A stretch of 64,000 bases of DNA, from positions 58,980,352 through 59,044,351 of the forward strand of contig NC_059503.1 of assembly GCF_914767665.1 (NCBI RefSeq), given 5' to 3'. This document shows positions 34,701-46,984 of this stretch, in pieces. Below the pieces are notes generated by a model. That model saw only the letters and a list, made by a program, of their open reading frames with translations. It did not search any database and was not told the origin of the DNA. A program made the translations under genes and the position numbers. Source of the DNA: Harmonia axyridis. Taxonomy: Eukaryota; Arthropoda; Insecta; Coleoptera; Coccinellidae. The first letter of the stretch is position 1, and the number at the start of each line of letters is the position of its first letter.

Positions 34701-35622
34701 AAGGGTCTTTTTTTTAGAGCTATAGAACTTTAAATTGCAATAAAACAACGATGGATTAGTCGATTGAAATGAATTTTATTTATCCGCAAGATAATCTTGT
34801 GGCATTACATTTTAAATATGATTTCTGGCATATGACCGCCACGGCTGGCTCGGATGTAGTCCAATCTGGACGTCCAATTGTCGATGACTTTTTCCAACAT
34901 TTGTGGCCGTATATCGGCAATAACACGGCGTATGTTGCCTTCCAAATGGTCAAGGGTTTGTGGCTTATTCGCATAGACCAATGACTTTACATAGCCCCAC
35001 AGAAAGTAGTCTAGCGGTGTTAAATCACTAGATCTTGGAGGCCAATTCACAGGTCCAAAACGTGAAATTAGGCGGTCACCAAACGTGTCTTTCAATAAAT
35101 CGATTGTGGCACGAGTTGTGTGACATGTTGCGCCGTCTTGTTGGAACCACAGCTACTGGACATCATGGTGGTTCAATTCAGGAATGAAAAAGTTAGTAAT
35201 GGCTCTATACAGTCTTTACCGATCACCATTGACTGTAACGTTCTGGCCATCATCGTTTTTGAAGAAGTACGGACCAATGATTCCACCAGCCCATAAAGCG
35301 CACCAAACAGTCAGTTTTTCTGGATGTAACGGTGTTTCGACATACACTTGAGGATAAGCTTCACTCCAAATGCAGCAGTCTTGTTTGTTGACGTAGCCAT
35401 TCAACCAGAAGTGCGCTTCATATCTAAACAAAATTCGCTTATGAAAATCGGGAACAATGGCAATCTCATTTTGGGTCCATTGCAAGCGTTGTTCAAGCGT
35501 GAGTGCATGATGAATTACCAAACCAATAAACTGAGAATAAATCACTTGACAGCTGTTAAATCGGTCGCTATCTTGAACAGTAATGCGAACTTAAAGTTAT
35601 ATACTTTGAAAAAAGCACCCAT
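34701..35622 (-). mobile_element. DD41D (rosa-like) mariner, internally deleted
   Basis: 922 bp with TA on both sides (34699-34700 and 35623-35624). Ends AAGGGTCTTTTTTTTAGAGC and TTGAAAAAAGCACCCAT. The N-terminal LTLEQRLQ is joined directly to WTQNEIAIVPDFHKR, so most of the DNA-binding domain is deleted. The first catalytic motif reads FRYEAHFW (Asp lost), and frameshifts split the rest. It lies about 310 bp upstream of the sugar transporter start. Confidence 0.85.
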
Positions 35623-35935
35623 TACTTTGAAATACCCAATACCCTTATCAGGCAATTTCAATCATCAACCGATAAAAAAGTAATTACAAATTTATCATGA
35701 GTTCACTGTATATTGTTAAAAGGTCAATAAATAAAGGTTCTGATAAAAAACACAATCTAAATTTGAGTTTTCCCGGGAACCTAGATAGGAATGTGAAAAC
35801 AGACGTTAAGGTTAAAAAGTACTAAAATTAGTATTAGGTACAGATAATATCAGCTATTTATACATTCACTTATGAGGGAAAATTTTTCCTGTCAACTTTT
35901 ATTATAGTTTAATTTGTATAGTTGATGAGTTGATA

Positions 35936-36002
35936 ATGGCTGTCTGGAAATATTTTGCACGATTTTTTCGTTCATACTATACAATTTTCATTGTCATAGC
36001 AG
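35936..36002 (+). CDS. Sugar transporter exon 1 (67 bp)
   Basis: ATGGCTGTCTGG start followed by 22 codons (MAVWKYFARFF, then a hydrophobic IFIVIA) and a strong donor, CAG|GTGAGTGT, in phase 1. Joined to exon 2 it gives IFIVIA-VNISIFANG, the usual start of transmembrane helix 1 in this family. Too short to be found by simple ORF search. Confidence 0.78.
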
Positions 36003-39000
36003 GTGAGTGTAAGAAATTAAAATAGGAAGTTATTTAATTTGAATATGCATCTTCTGCAAAAAGTAATATTCTAGATAGATATAAGTCCGTAAAGTGACAC
36101 TAATTGTATGTTATCCCAAGACTTCAATAAGCTTTAGGTTTTTTTTAATTTCACTATTCAAAACGGTTGATTTAAATTAATCAAAAAACATTGACTTATT
36201 CTTTAAAATCCTAATTTATTTACAGACTAACACAAGAACTACTTGGAATTTTGCAATATTATTATTTCTTCTTCTCACGCAGAATATTTCAACGAATGTG
36301 CAAAATATTATATGAAACATTGATATACAAAAATTATTCGATTGGCACCCTGAGTATTCGTTACCAAATTCAATTAAAATTCTCAAAAATTATTTTCCTT
36401 CAATAATTCTTTTTAATTTGAAGAAGAATCATGGAAATCTGCATTATTACTAGTTCACCATCATTAAAAACCATCACAAATCATAACTTAGTTAACCTAA
36501 ACAGATAATAGGTTGGGTTAGGTTATTGAGGTTATTAGATATTATTTAGTTAAGTTAAAGTCCAAGAAAAAACATTTAATAATTTTAAAACCATAAAAAA
36601 TCGTTCCTTATCTAACATAATTTACTATGTGTTTGGTTAGGTTATGAATGATTTTTGTTGGTTCTTCATGGAGCCGAACTAGTTTTCATGCAGGTTTCAA
36701 CGATTCTTCTCCAATTAAAAAAAATATTTTTTTTTTGGACAATGACCTAACTTAATAATAATAACCTAAATAACCTAACCCAACCTATTATCTGTTAGGT
36801 TAGGTTGAGTTAGGAATGATTTTTGATGGTTCTTAATGATGGCGAACCAGTTTTTATTCAGATTTTCGCAATTCTTCTTGAATTCAAAAAATTATTAGAT
36901 ATTTTCTTGGAGAATGACCTAACTTAATAATAATGACTTGAATAACCTAAGCAAACCTATTATCTGTTAGGTCAGGTTGAGTTAGGAATGATTTTTGATT
37001 ATGGCGAACAAGTTTTTATGCAGATTTCCACGATTTTTCTTCAAATAAAAAATATATTAAATTTTTTGAATTGTTTTCTAGAACGAATGCATCAGTCTTT
37101 ACATTTTAGACATTTCTAAGGATAAAAGTGATTAGAATTCACCATTTTCATAACGTTCTTTCAAAGATTTTCAGCTCTTCTGTTCACTACCTATCCCTTT
37201 TAAACAAATTTGCATATATACCAGTTTGCCATCATCGAAAACCATCAAGAATCATTCTAGAATGCTTATTTTCATTGAAAAAATGATAAAAAAGTGAGAG
37301 ATACGAGGAGGCGATTTTGTAAACATTAACCAAAAATCTAATAAAAACGGTCTGTAAGTAGTTTTTTCGGAAATTATTAGAGATATTTGAATAATTGGAA
37401 ATAATTAATTATATTCGTACAGAACAGAAAGCTCATTCTTACACTCGTTCATTCGGTTTTGAATTTTGATCTCGTGGAAAACTATCAATGTCTTCTACAC
37501 TTGTTTTATAAATAACTATTCAATATTTAGATACAACTCATTTTGAAATTGGAATAGAAAGGGGGTTGTTGATATTTTTCATCATTTACCAAAGAGTGAG
37601 TTACCAAAGAATGAGGAAAGAACTGACATGAAATCAGCCTTTGAAGGTTGTTCCAATTTTGGCTTATTTATTCAATTCTATATCAATAAATTAGGACACT
37701 CTTATCGGTCTGTTTTCATCTGAAGGACAAAATAATTAACCCACAAAATGGTCAAAATCCATCATTCGTCATTCAACAATCGTTGAAAGGGCAATAAATA
37801 AATGTATCGACCAAGAAAACAATGCAAATATAAGTTTATACATAAAACTTCCCGAGAGCAGACGACAAATTTTGAAAGTTGTAGGAATTAGTATTCCAGC
37901 AAGTTGTATTTACCGATTCGGTACTACTTTTTCTATTGAAGATAAGAACACATAAATTTCTAGTTGTCGTGCAATATCTTCAGTTGGTTTTCCGCAAATA
38001 CGATTAAAAAAGTTAATATTTTTATGATGAAGTAGAAAGATGTTTAGAATAGGGTACATGCGATCCTTTTAAGGAAGTTGAGTTAACGCCATTGCACAAA
38101 TTACCATGGTGCTTCCTAACTATTTCCTCGAAAGATTCCGTACCAGGTTGAGACTTGATTTCAATAAACTTGCCGGCAAAGTAATTATTTTCCCCGTGAA
38201 TATTATATGTATAAAAAACTGAAATAATTAGAATTTTAATTTATGAAAGTGAAGATCAACAAAGAATACCTGGTTGAATAAACTGACCATAAAGATTCGT
38301 TAGATTTGAATGTTGAAGTTTTTCTTTGAGTCTTCAATCAAGACTCGGCTCTGATCGACAAATTCAGTTGTTTATCGATTTGTAAATAATGACAAAAAAT
38401 ATACATAAGTCCTAAGCTTTTGGGCGCTCGTTCATCGGAAGAACTGTTAATTGAAAGAAATAAGGTGCGATATAATACAGGTTTTTTTTTATGGATGATT
38501 GTAAAATCAAAGTGGATTTTGAAATATTTCAAAGATTTGTATAAGAATCGATAACACAATTTCATTGTATAGATTGGTTGTTAGTATTGGAAAAAAGAGG
38601 TAAAAATCCTCTCAAAGGTCACTACGAGTATCTAATAATAAATATTTATTAAAGTTGAATGAGTCTTCTTGATGAAGGTAATTCAATATAAATAACAAAA
38701 AATTGACAACATTGTGTCTCCACAATAAGATATTTGTTGTTTTTTTCAATTGTAAATGTCGATTTGAAAGAAATATATGACTACCTGTTGTGATTGTTTT
38801 CCCTTAGAAATTTTACTAGAGGTTCATTCAGTTAGAAGTTCCTCAATTGCAATTTTGTGAAGTAGATATACAAGTGGTGAGTTGGTAAATTCAGTAATTT
38901 TTTCAACTACAAGGCACAGACGTACGTCTATCTTCATGTTAATTTAGTTATTCAAATTTGATAACCGTTTAGTCAACTTGTACAGGTTTAGTTATATCAA

Positions 39001-42000
39001 ATTTTCTTTTGGTTGGTTATTAATATTTTGTCATTTTTGAAATCGGAATCGTATTCCACAAAAATAAACCAAATACATATATCATAAAGATCATTGTGAA
39101 GGGAGGGGACCCAATGTTGTCAATTTTTTTATATTTATAATAATTATTTAGAAATATCCTGAGAAATGATGTTGAAATATGGTTATTTTATTCGACTCGT
39201 TATTTCACATGTATAAAATTTGTAGTTTCAGAAATATTTTCGATATTTTGCTGAATGTTATTTGGTTTATTATATTGATTTTTGAAAATATGTTTAGTAA
39301 ACAAAAAAATCATTCCATCCTTTTCCGATTTTCAGTTCACGTTCTGGAATGTGTAAAAAATTGGTTGATACCTCAAGTTTGATAACATAATAAATGATTT
39401 TAAAAGGCTGATAACCGAGATAAGAAATTTAAAAATATCCTTTTTATCCGATTTAACAGAATATTTTTCCGCCAAGCCCTTCTCCCAACGGTTTTGGGAA
39501 TTAGTAATCTGATATGACAAATCTAACTTTAACTTATTAGACGTACAGTCTGCTTGATAGAGGGAAATAGACGAGAGATCAAATTTTTCATTTTCTACGT
39601 CGTTCGTTGATTTATTTGAGATGTTTTAGGGAAGGAGAATTGATAGAGAAGTAAACGCAGAAATCGGAAATATTCTAGTTATTATCAATAAAAAATAACA
39701 TTTCATGTGTCCGGAATGTACTTTGCATAGCTCTTGAGAAGCTTCCGTTATTATCTGACCACCCTATATAGTGATTGAAAAAGGTATTACTCAGCTGATC
39801 TAAAGGAATCTAATGGCAACTACATTTTCCTTACTTTGTATATTTCTGCCAAGCTTTCTTGAAACATGCCAATCTTTTTCTGGTGTTGAGACATTTTTTT
39901 CACAATTTATAGTGAGTTTTTTTGAGTTCTATGCGAAGATTTGATGCTTGTTATCTATGGTTTGAAAGTTAAGAATGTCAAACTGTGTTAACATTTCTGT
40001 TCAGTAAGGTTTGACAATTGATCATGAATCGTTTATAGCTAGAAAAACGCTCCCGAATTGTGAAAATTTATCTATAATATAATGATAATGATTCATCTCT
40101 GGTTTGATATTGCTCGGATGTCGGAAGATTGAAAAAACCTGAATCCTGCTGACGTCGCCGACGAGAAAAAAACGAATAGAATCGTGATAATCACCATTAC
40201 CGAATTAGTTCAATTTTAACATTAATTTTCTACTAACATCTGGTTCTGGGAGAAGGGGTTCCTCGATATGCAATTGGAACTTTCAGCTTCTTCGGTAGCT
40301 CACTTGGTGAGAGCACTGGACTAGTTATTCGGAGGTTGCGGGTTCAATTCCTGTTCGAGGAGGTACTTTTTCAGGAATCAAAAATGTTAAATATATATAT
40401 TGCCTTATTTATTTTCGGACCAAAAATCATTATTTCAAAATTCCATCTGTCTTGTAAAATTATTTAGATCCCCCGCACATTGGCAACTTTTCAATCACAA
40501 AAATAAAACAAACTTTATAGTTCTTATACGAATGCACCTACATGCGATTATTTGGGTCAACTAAAAAATTCCAACACACTCTATTGACAATGCAATAGGG
40601 GCTTGGTAAGCAGCAGGCAACTTTCAACCAAAAAATAATTTAAATACCGAGAATTAAAATTAGTCTCAAAGTTCTTAAGCTCTTGAAAAAACACCCATTA
40701 CATTATGTTTCTTTTTCAGTGAACATATCTATCTTTGCCAATGGGATGACAATGGCATGGTCCTCAACAGTTCTGGTGAAACTCGCTAGCGGAGATGACA
40801 GTCCTCTAGGTCATCCAATAACTTTCCAACAGATTGAACTCATAGGATCTCTTCTATTTTTCACCGCAGCATTTGCACCCCTACTGTTTATGAGAAGCTG
40901 CGAAACCTTTGGAAGAAAAAGTACACTAGTATTGTGCATACTTCCATCAGTATTAGGTAATGGGATTTTGGTGTTTGCTAAAACAGTGGAGATGTATTAT
41001 TTAGCAAGGATATTGAATGGGATAACTATAGGTCCTATAAGTGGATTGGCACAGTCATATCTATCGGAAATTATTTTCCAAGAAAAAAAAAGAGGTTCAT
41101 ATTTGGCAATAAACTCTCCTTCTGTGCAGGCAGGAGTACTGTTTTCATACATTAGCGGTCGGTATCTTCCTGTTCCTATTTTCAACGCAATCATATTGGT
41201 CATAACATTGTTATCGGTTGTTTTGATAACTTTCGGATGCCCTGAAAGTCCGTATTTCATATTGGAAACCAAAGGCAAGAAAGCCTCATTGAATATATTG
41301 AATAAATTACAAGGAGTAGATGTGGAAAAAGATTTGTTGGAAATCGAAGAGGCTTTGACGAAAGAGACACAAACATCAATTTTTGACGTTTTCAGATCTA
41401 AGGAGAACATGAAGCCTTTTGTCATGGCGACCATGCTACTAGTTCTGCAGCAATTTTCAGGTATTGGTATTTTGATGGCGTACAGTCAGCAGATTTTTAT
41501 GAATAGTGCTGGAATTTTACCTCCAGAACAGTGTTCGATAATAGTAGGAATCATTCAAGTTTTGGCGTCAAGTGCTACAACTTTTACGTCGACAAAATTC
41601 CCTAGAAAATCTTTATTGATATTTTCTTTGTTAGGATCAGGCCTTTTCGATTTCATCCTTGGCATTTACTTTCTCTACGCGAAAGATTTCATCGGTTTTA
41701 ACTGGGTACCACTGGTTGCTATGGTATCATTTGTAATTTTGTATAACTCAGGGTTGGATCCGATCCCTCTGGTATATCTTGGGGAGATATTTCCTTCACA
41801 TTTGAGATCTGCCGGGACTTCGGCTTGTATAATTACCAATTGGGTATTATTTTCGGTTTCAGCTTATACCTTCGCTAAACTTGATGTCGGTATTTTATTC
41901 CTTGCTTATTCAGTGAGCTGTTTGTTTGGAGTTTTCTATGTTAAATTCTGTATAACTGAAACCAAAGACAAGACTTTGAGAGAAATTCAAGTGGAATTGG

Positions 42001-42008
42001 AGACATAA
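35936..42008 (+). CDS. SLC2-type facilitated sugar transporter (Tret1-like), two exons
   Basis: Join of 35936-36002 and 40720-42008: 1356 bases, 451 residues plus stop, phase 1. Member of the major facilitator superfamily sugar-porter family; insect relatives include the facilitated trehalose transporters (Tret1), so trehalose or another hexose is the likely cargo across the plasma membrane. Twelve hydrophobic segments are expected. Visible family motifs: GRK after helix 2 (~87-89), CPESPYF at the end of helix 6 (~196-202, usual PESPR), QQFSGIG in helix 7 (~266-272), PxxYLGEIFP in the helix 9-10 region and ETKDKTL at the C terminus (usual ETKGKTL). PESPR has Tyr in place of Arg and the last motif has Asp for Gly. 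Length is normal for the family. No breaks seen. Confidence 0.88.
36440..37080. repeat. Array of ~170-bp repeats plus an inverted unit, in transporter intron
   Basis: The phrase aatgacctaacttaataata occurs at 36741 and 36913 (172 apart). cctattatctgttaggt, gagttaggaatgatttttgat and tttttatgcagatttccac recur at the same spacing; a third, more diverged unit lies at about 36632-36720. At 36490-36530 aacagataataggttgggtt is the inverted form of aacccaacctattatctgtt at 36776-36795, so the array also forms a foldback. No coding potential. Confidence 0.7.
37081..40288. other. Transporter intron, no further feature recognised
   Basis: About 3.2 kb of AT-rich intron. gaccaccctatatag at about 39758-39772 again resembles the dispersed repeat ends. 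No exon with matching phase between exons 1 and 2 is needed or seen. Confidence 0.35.
40289..40362 (+). tRNA. tRNA-Thr (anticodon AGU) or tRNA-like sequence
   Basis: Folds as a full cloverleaf. Acceptor TCTTCGG pairs with TCGAGGA; D arm GCTC/GAGC with a loop containing GG; anticodon arm CTGGA/TTCGG with loop CTAGTTA (anticodon AGT); 5-base variable loop; T arm GCGGG/CCTGT with loop TTCAATT. A box (TAGCTCACTTGG) and B box (GGTTCAATTCC) are recognisable, and TTTTT at 40366-40370 could terminate RNA polymerase III. Five or more G-U pairs suggest a pseudogene or SINE head rather than a canonical tRNA. It lies in the transporter intron. Confidence 0.55.
40720..42008 (+). CDS. Sugar transporter exon 2 (main coding exon)
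   Basis: Acceptor TTTCTTTTTCAG ends at 40719. The frame is open upstream to an ATG at 40683 inside the polypyrimidine tract, but that start (MKKHPLHY) would replace the first half of helix 1 and is less likely. It encodes residues 23-451, covering all family motifs. Confidence 0.9.
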
Positions 42009-42064
42009 TTTTCGATATATTAAAAAGTTTTCAAAAATACGATGTAAGTAAAGTGAATACACTA

Positions 42065-42312
42065 TTGGATGTAATAAGCACATGCATTGTATTCTTGAAA
42101 ATTGTATTTGATAAATAAATGTTGGTTATTATTGTTTATGAGTATGGGTTATTTACTTTCATTCTTATTGATGATTCCTAATGAAACGCAACTGATGATT
42201 ATGAAAATCATGGAATTGGGGCAATTCAGCATTGAATGTAATAAGCACATGTACTGTATTTTTGAAAATTGTATTAGTATTGTATTAATAAATATAAGTT
42301 ATTATTGTTTAT
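42065..42312 (+). repeat. Duplicated 3' UTR segment with second polyadenylation signal
   Basis: gtaataagcacatg, ttgaaaattgtatt and an AATAAA-containing end at 42067-42139 recur at 42238-42312 with small changes. The second unit ends ttaataaatataagttatt. The two units are about 170 bases apart. Confidence 0.65.
42114..42119 (+). terminator. Polyadenylation signal of sugar transporter (first)
   Basis: AATAAA 106 bases after the stop, followed by a T/G-rich tract (gttggttattattg). Confidence 0.6.
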
Positions 42313-42949
42313 ATTTATTTAATATAATACCCTAAAAATTTCATGGGAATTTCCTTTAATTCTTATCTTATAGGTATAATTTTTTGACTTGATCTTATAT
42401 GATAGAGAAAAACAATCACCATTCCTAATGAAACGTATATTTAGCCTATAATTTTATTTTTACTTCCGAAAATATTTCTGGTAGAATAGAGCGTACTGCT
42501 ACAATACCTACGTTCCAAATGAAAAATTAGTAAAGGACACATTCTCACTGAAATTAACAAAAAAACAATGGAAGTACATATTGGTAAAAATATTTCAAGT
42601 TTGTTTAAAGTTGGTTTGAATATTGAGTGTGATTTTTTTTCCTGTTTACTTAATTTCTGACCTGTCCTATATATGTGTAAATTTGTCTCATGTCACGGAA
42701 AAATATTAGCTGAATGCCTCATGAACTTAAGACACAATTTACAAGTGTAAACTGAATCAAGTAAAGAAATTTAGTTACATGCATCGTACGAACCGCTTGA
42801 TTTAGTACTTGAAAAAGTGCTGCATTCAGTAGAATCTTCACTTGATTTAGTAACTTGCTTTAGCTACTTCACATGTGCAAATTGGGACTAAAGCTGGTTG
42901 GCTAGGGCAGGTATTTTGGTCGAGTGGCGAGTAATTTAGTAACTAAATA
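42313..42949. other. Intergenic, no gene seen
   Basis: AT-rich. Several ctagttactaaat / acttgatttagtaact-like phrases (42765-42860) suggest a decayed repeat. Similar taactgaactactcgcc text follows the transposon at 44290-44330, so the mariner may have inserted into that repeat. Confidence 0.3.
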
Positions 42950-44232
42950 AAGGGTGTTTTTTTTCGAGGTATAAAACTTCAAGTTATCATTCCTATTCAA
43001 GATGGTGACCAATGCAACAGCTGTCAAGTGATTTATTCTCAGTTTGATTTGGCAATTCATCATGAATAGACTCACGCCGGAACAACGCTTGCAAATAGTG
43101 CAATTTTATTTCGAAAATAATGGTTTTGTGCGGAATACGTATCGCGCACTACGTCCATTTTATCGTCGACAAAATTGTCCATCAGAGCAGTTAATTCGAT
43201 TAACTATGGAACGTCACCACGTTTACTCTTATTGATAACTCGCATCCCCAGAGACGCCGTACGGTGCGTACAGAAGAAGCTATTGTTGCTGTAGAGCGTA
43301 GCATTGTGGAAGAATGAGTCTATCCGCCATCGAGCACAGGAATTGGATCTGTGTCCGTCCACTTTATGGAGGATTTTGCAGAAGGATCTTGGTTTGCGTG
43401 CTTACAAATCCAACTCGTGCAAGAATTGAAGCCAAACGATTATCAAGTTAAGCGTAGATTCGTCGAATGGGCCCAAAATGAGATTCCCGTTGTTCCCGAT
43501 TTTCATAAGCGAATTTTGTTTAGCGATGAAGCGCACTTCTGGTTGAATGGCTAAGTCAACAAACAAAACTGCGGAGTGAAGTTAATCCTCAAGTGTATGT
43601 CGAAACACCGTTACATCCAGAATAACTGACTGTTTGGTGCGCTTTATGGGCTGGTGGAATTACTGGCCCGTACTTCTTCAAAAATGATGATGGCCAGAAC
43701 GTTACAGTCAATGGTGATCGGTATAGAGCCATGATTACTAATTTTTCATTCCTGAATTGAACAACCATGATGTCCAGGAGCTGTGGTTCCAACAAGACGG
43801 CGCAATATATTACACAGCTCGTGCCACAATCGATTTATTGAAAGACACGTTTGGTTTTGGCCTAATTTCACGTTTTGGACCTGTGAATTGGCCTCCAAGA
43901 TCTTGTGATTTAACACCGCTAGACTACTTTCTGTGTGCCTATGTGAAGTCATTGGTCTATGCGGATAAGCCACAAACCCTTGACCATTTGGAAGACAACA
44001 TTCGCCGTGTTATTGCTGATATACGGCCACAAATGTTGGAAAAAGTCATCGAAAATTGGACGTCCAGATTGGACTACATCCGAGCCAGCCGTGGCGGTCA
44101 TATGCCAGAAATCATATTTAAAATGTAATGCCATAAGATTATCTTGCGGATAAATAAAATTCATGTCAATCGAATAATCCATCGTTGTTTTATTGCAATT
44201 TATAGTTCTATAGCTCTAAAAAAAACATCCTT
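42950..44232 (+). mobile_element. DD41D (rosa-like) mariner, longest copy
   Basis: 1283 bp with TA at both sides (42948-42949 and 44233-44234). Ends AAGGGTGTTTTTTTTCGAGG and AAAAAAAACATCCTT. Only this copy retains the full N terminus: MNRLTPEQRLQIVQFYFENN, FYRRQNCPSEQLIRL, RRRTVRTEEAIVAVERSIVEE. Then come FSDEAHFW (first Asp), WFQQDGAIYYTA (second; usual TCHTA altered) and LTPLDYFLCAY (third). Stops after SIVEE and LNG plus two frameshifts make it inactive. It is the best template for judging the deletions in the other copies. Confidence 0.9.
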
Positions 44233-45840
44233 TAGATTGAATGGACCGACTCAACTGAAGTACTTGCTAAATTACTCGACTGAATTTTAATTGTTCAGAC
44301 ACGTTTAGTTACTGAACTACTCGCCATTCTACTTATGCTAACCGGCCTTCACAGATACTGCCAATTTTATCTGATGACTCGCCCATTCGAAACAGAAGAT
44401 ATTTGTACAGTTTTTGTGATTTATAAATTGATTTTTCGGCGAAAATTTTGTTGGGATTCTCGACCCTTGCTTGGGATTGAAATATCACAAGGAAGAAAGA
44501 CCATTGGTCTTGAGACTCATCTCGACTTTTTTTTTGCTCAAGTGGGCAATTGTAACGTAACAAATTCTATTGCTAATCAGATTTCTGCCATATCTAATAT
44601 GTTAGGAAATATATCAGTTTCAAAAAGATTTTGTGATTATATTCATTATTATTTGTTGGTACTACGAGAGAGGGAGAGAGAGAGAGACCAAAAGCCTAAC
44701 CAACCAACCGATGTTTTGATTGGTTGAACATATTGAACAAATTGATCTTTGAATCATTGAACCCTTGCAGATCACGTGATTTGGCTTCCCTTATCATTGG
44801 TTGAAATTCAAATATCTTTATCCTCTTCCTCGTGGTCACGAGACCTAGAGCTTATTTTTTTCCCTTAAATGTTGGAGTCAATGCTCTACACTGCTCCATC
44901 GCTCAAAGGCGCATCTATGATCATTGCTCTCCCATAACGAATTTATCTATTATCTGTCAAGTTTGAGATACAGAAAGTAGTTCAGCCAAGCAACATTTTC
45001 AAATGCAAGAATCACTGAACGATATTTATCGAAATATTCCATTGATTTCAATAAAAATTCAGTGAAATATAAAAAATAATGTGTGATACTGGCACAGAAG
45101 GCTCATTCTAACGCACGTTCGTGGCTTGTTTTTGAACTCGTGCAAGAATATCAATACCACCTGCAGTCCCGCACTTTTATTGAATAACTATTCAGGAATC
45201 TTTTTCACCTACCCAAAAGCGCAGATGGTCGTTTCGAATGGCTCGAACTAACACATTTCCCATGCAACATACGATCACTCGAGGCCTTCCTTGTTTTTAC
45301 AACAATGAGAAGTACATTTCATACCTTGGAACGTACCCGAGTTTATCTTGATAGCCCATAACCATCAGGACCAAACCGTTAGTAACGAGACCCCGCCAGC
45401 ATGAAGACAAGCTGCTGCCGAAGTTCTTTTAGTAACCGGTATATAGGTAATATTTTGAGCATCTGTTCAGCAGGAATCGTGTCGGACAGTTAACGCATTC
45501 AGCTGGTTCTGTTGAAAATTAGACTCTCAGATAGAACATCTACTGTTACTTTGCCTTATTATGAATTATTGTTATTCTGGTTATGAGTGAGTCTTTATAT
45601 TGTTCGAGTTGGATGTAATTGAACATTGTAATGAATCATAGACAGAACGTGATGATTGTTTGGTTTGTTCGAGACATGACGTTGAATGCAATATGTTGTG
45701 AATTCGTTGAGGTCTTTTATTTCGATGTTTTTTCATTTGTATCTTATTTTTGAGCCTGTGCTAGTGGAAGAGACTTTTTGTGTATATATTTTCAATATTC
45801 GAGTTTTTCAAGATGTTTGTTCCACTAGCAGATGAAATAC
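44233..45840. other. Intergenic, no gene seen
   Basis: 1.6 kb. Short GA-repeat (cgagagagggagagagag) at about 44665-44688. The rest is not recognised. Confidence 0.35.
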
Positions 45841-46785
45841 ATAGCCGAACAATTTGCTTCCGCCGTTTTTCCAGAATTCGAGGCTTTATTGTAAAAAACT
45901 GGTGATACATTTATAATTCAAAGTATTGTCCATCGCTGGCCATTACTTCTTCATAAGACCGGAAGTGCTGGCCAGCCAGGCCGTCTGGCATTGATCGAAA
46001 CGAGTGAGATAGGTGAGATAGGACTTCCCATTTCAACGTTTCCAAGTTTGTCTTGACAACTTTCGCAACATCGGGTTGAGCATTGTCATGCTGTAAAATC
46101 ACTTTATCATGTCTCTCATTGTATTGCGATCGTTTGTCTTTCAATGTTTGGCTCAAATTCATTAATTGTGTTCGATAACTATCGCCTGTGATTGTTTCAG
46201 TCGGTTTTAACAACTCATAATACACTACGTCGAGCTGGTCTCACCAAATACTAAGCATGACCTTGGAACCGTGAATATTCGGTTCGGCCATCGACGTGGA
46301 AATATGGCCGAGATATCCCCATGATTTTCTGCGCTTGAGATAATTGTAATGAACCCATTTTTCATCTCCTATCACAATGCGTCGATTCCCATAACAGACG
46401 CTTAGAAATGGTTTTCTGCGCCACTCTCAATAATCCTGCCAATTCTTGTTGGGTTTGACATGAGTATCGTTCTTCCAATAATAACGGCCTCACTAACGGT
46501 ATTTGAGAGTATTCGATGAGCCCCAGCCGCAGATGTCTTCATATTAAAGCAAAAAGTTAAAACTTCCCGCAAATGATGAGAATTTGTCTCGTAAGCTGAA
46601 CTGTTTAATCGAGAATAACTTTATGATGCACACACAAATCGACTAATATTTCGATGGCGTTATGTTTACAAATACCTAAACTTTTTGTATGACATCTACG
46701 ATCTATTTACTTTGACTACCACTTTCCACTATAGCCATCTATTGCAAAACGGCGACAGCAAATTTGTATGAACACATAATATTTT
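45841..46785 (-). mobile_element. Mariner (DD34D) transposon, degraded
   Basis: Minus strand. Ends TAGCCGAACAATTTGCTTCC and TGTGTTCATACAAATTTGCT are imperfect inverted repeats of the family at 8031 and 29100. Readable pieces: TVSGAAGAHRIL-type N terminus (frameshifted), YYELLKPTETITG, LQHDNAQPDVAKVV with the second Asp, and RSMPDGLAGQHFRSYEEV. The SPDVAPSDYHLF segment with the last Asp is deleted (HLSHSFRSM instead). Not functional. Confidence 0.78.
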
Positions 46786-46984
46786 TGTGCAGTTTGGATC
46801 TTTCTGCCGGGCTATCAATATTTGACGGTTGAGATCCATGAATGAGCAGAATCTACACAATGGTTTCAGAGATGAAAGTATTCGTAACGTATAGTGTTGA
46901 CAGCTTGAATGGCCGGATTGTGTTGGGATGTGTATGTGGTGATTCGGATTTCGCAGCCCTGTTTAAATGACGTATGTCAAACAG

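Noticed and set aside
36440..37080. CRISPR-like array
   Set aside because: Units are ~170 bp, partly inverted and diverged; no short identical repeats with unique spacers and the genome is eukaryotic.
40683..40719. ATG at 40683 as the start of the sugar transporter
   Set aside because: It lies in the polypyrimidine tract of a good acceptor, and the upstream mini-exon gives a better helix 1; kept only as an alternative.
40997..41434. 145-codon minus-strand ORF
   Set aside because: Antisense shadow of the sugar transporter exon.
44665..44690. GAGA-element promoter cluster
   Set aside because: Short GA microsatellite with no gene start nearby; not enough to call a regulatory site.
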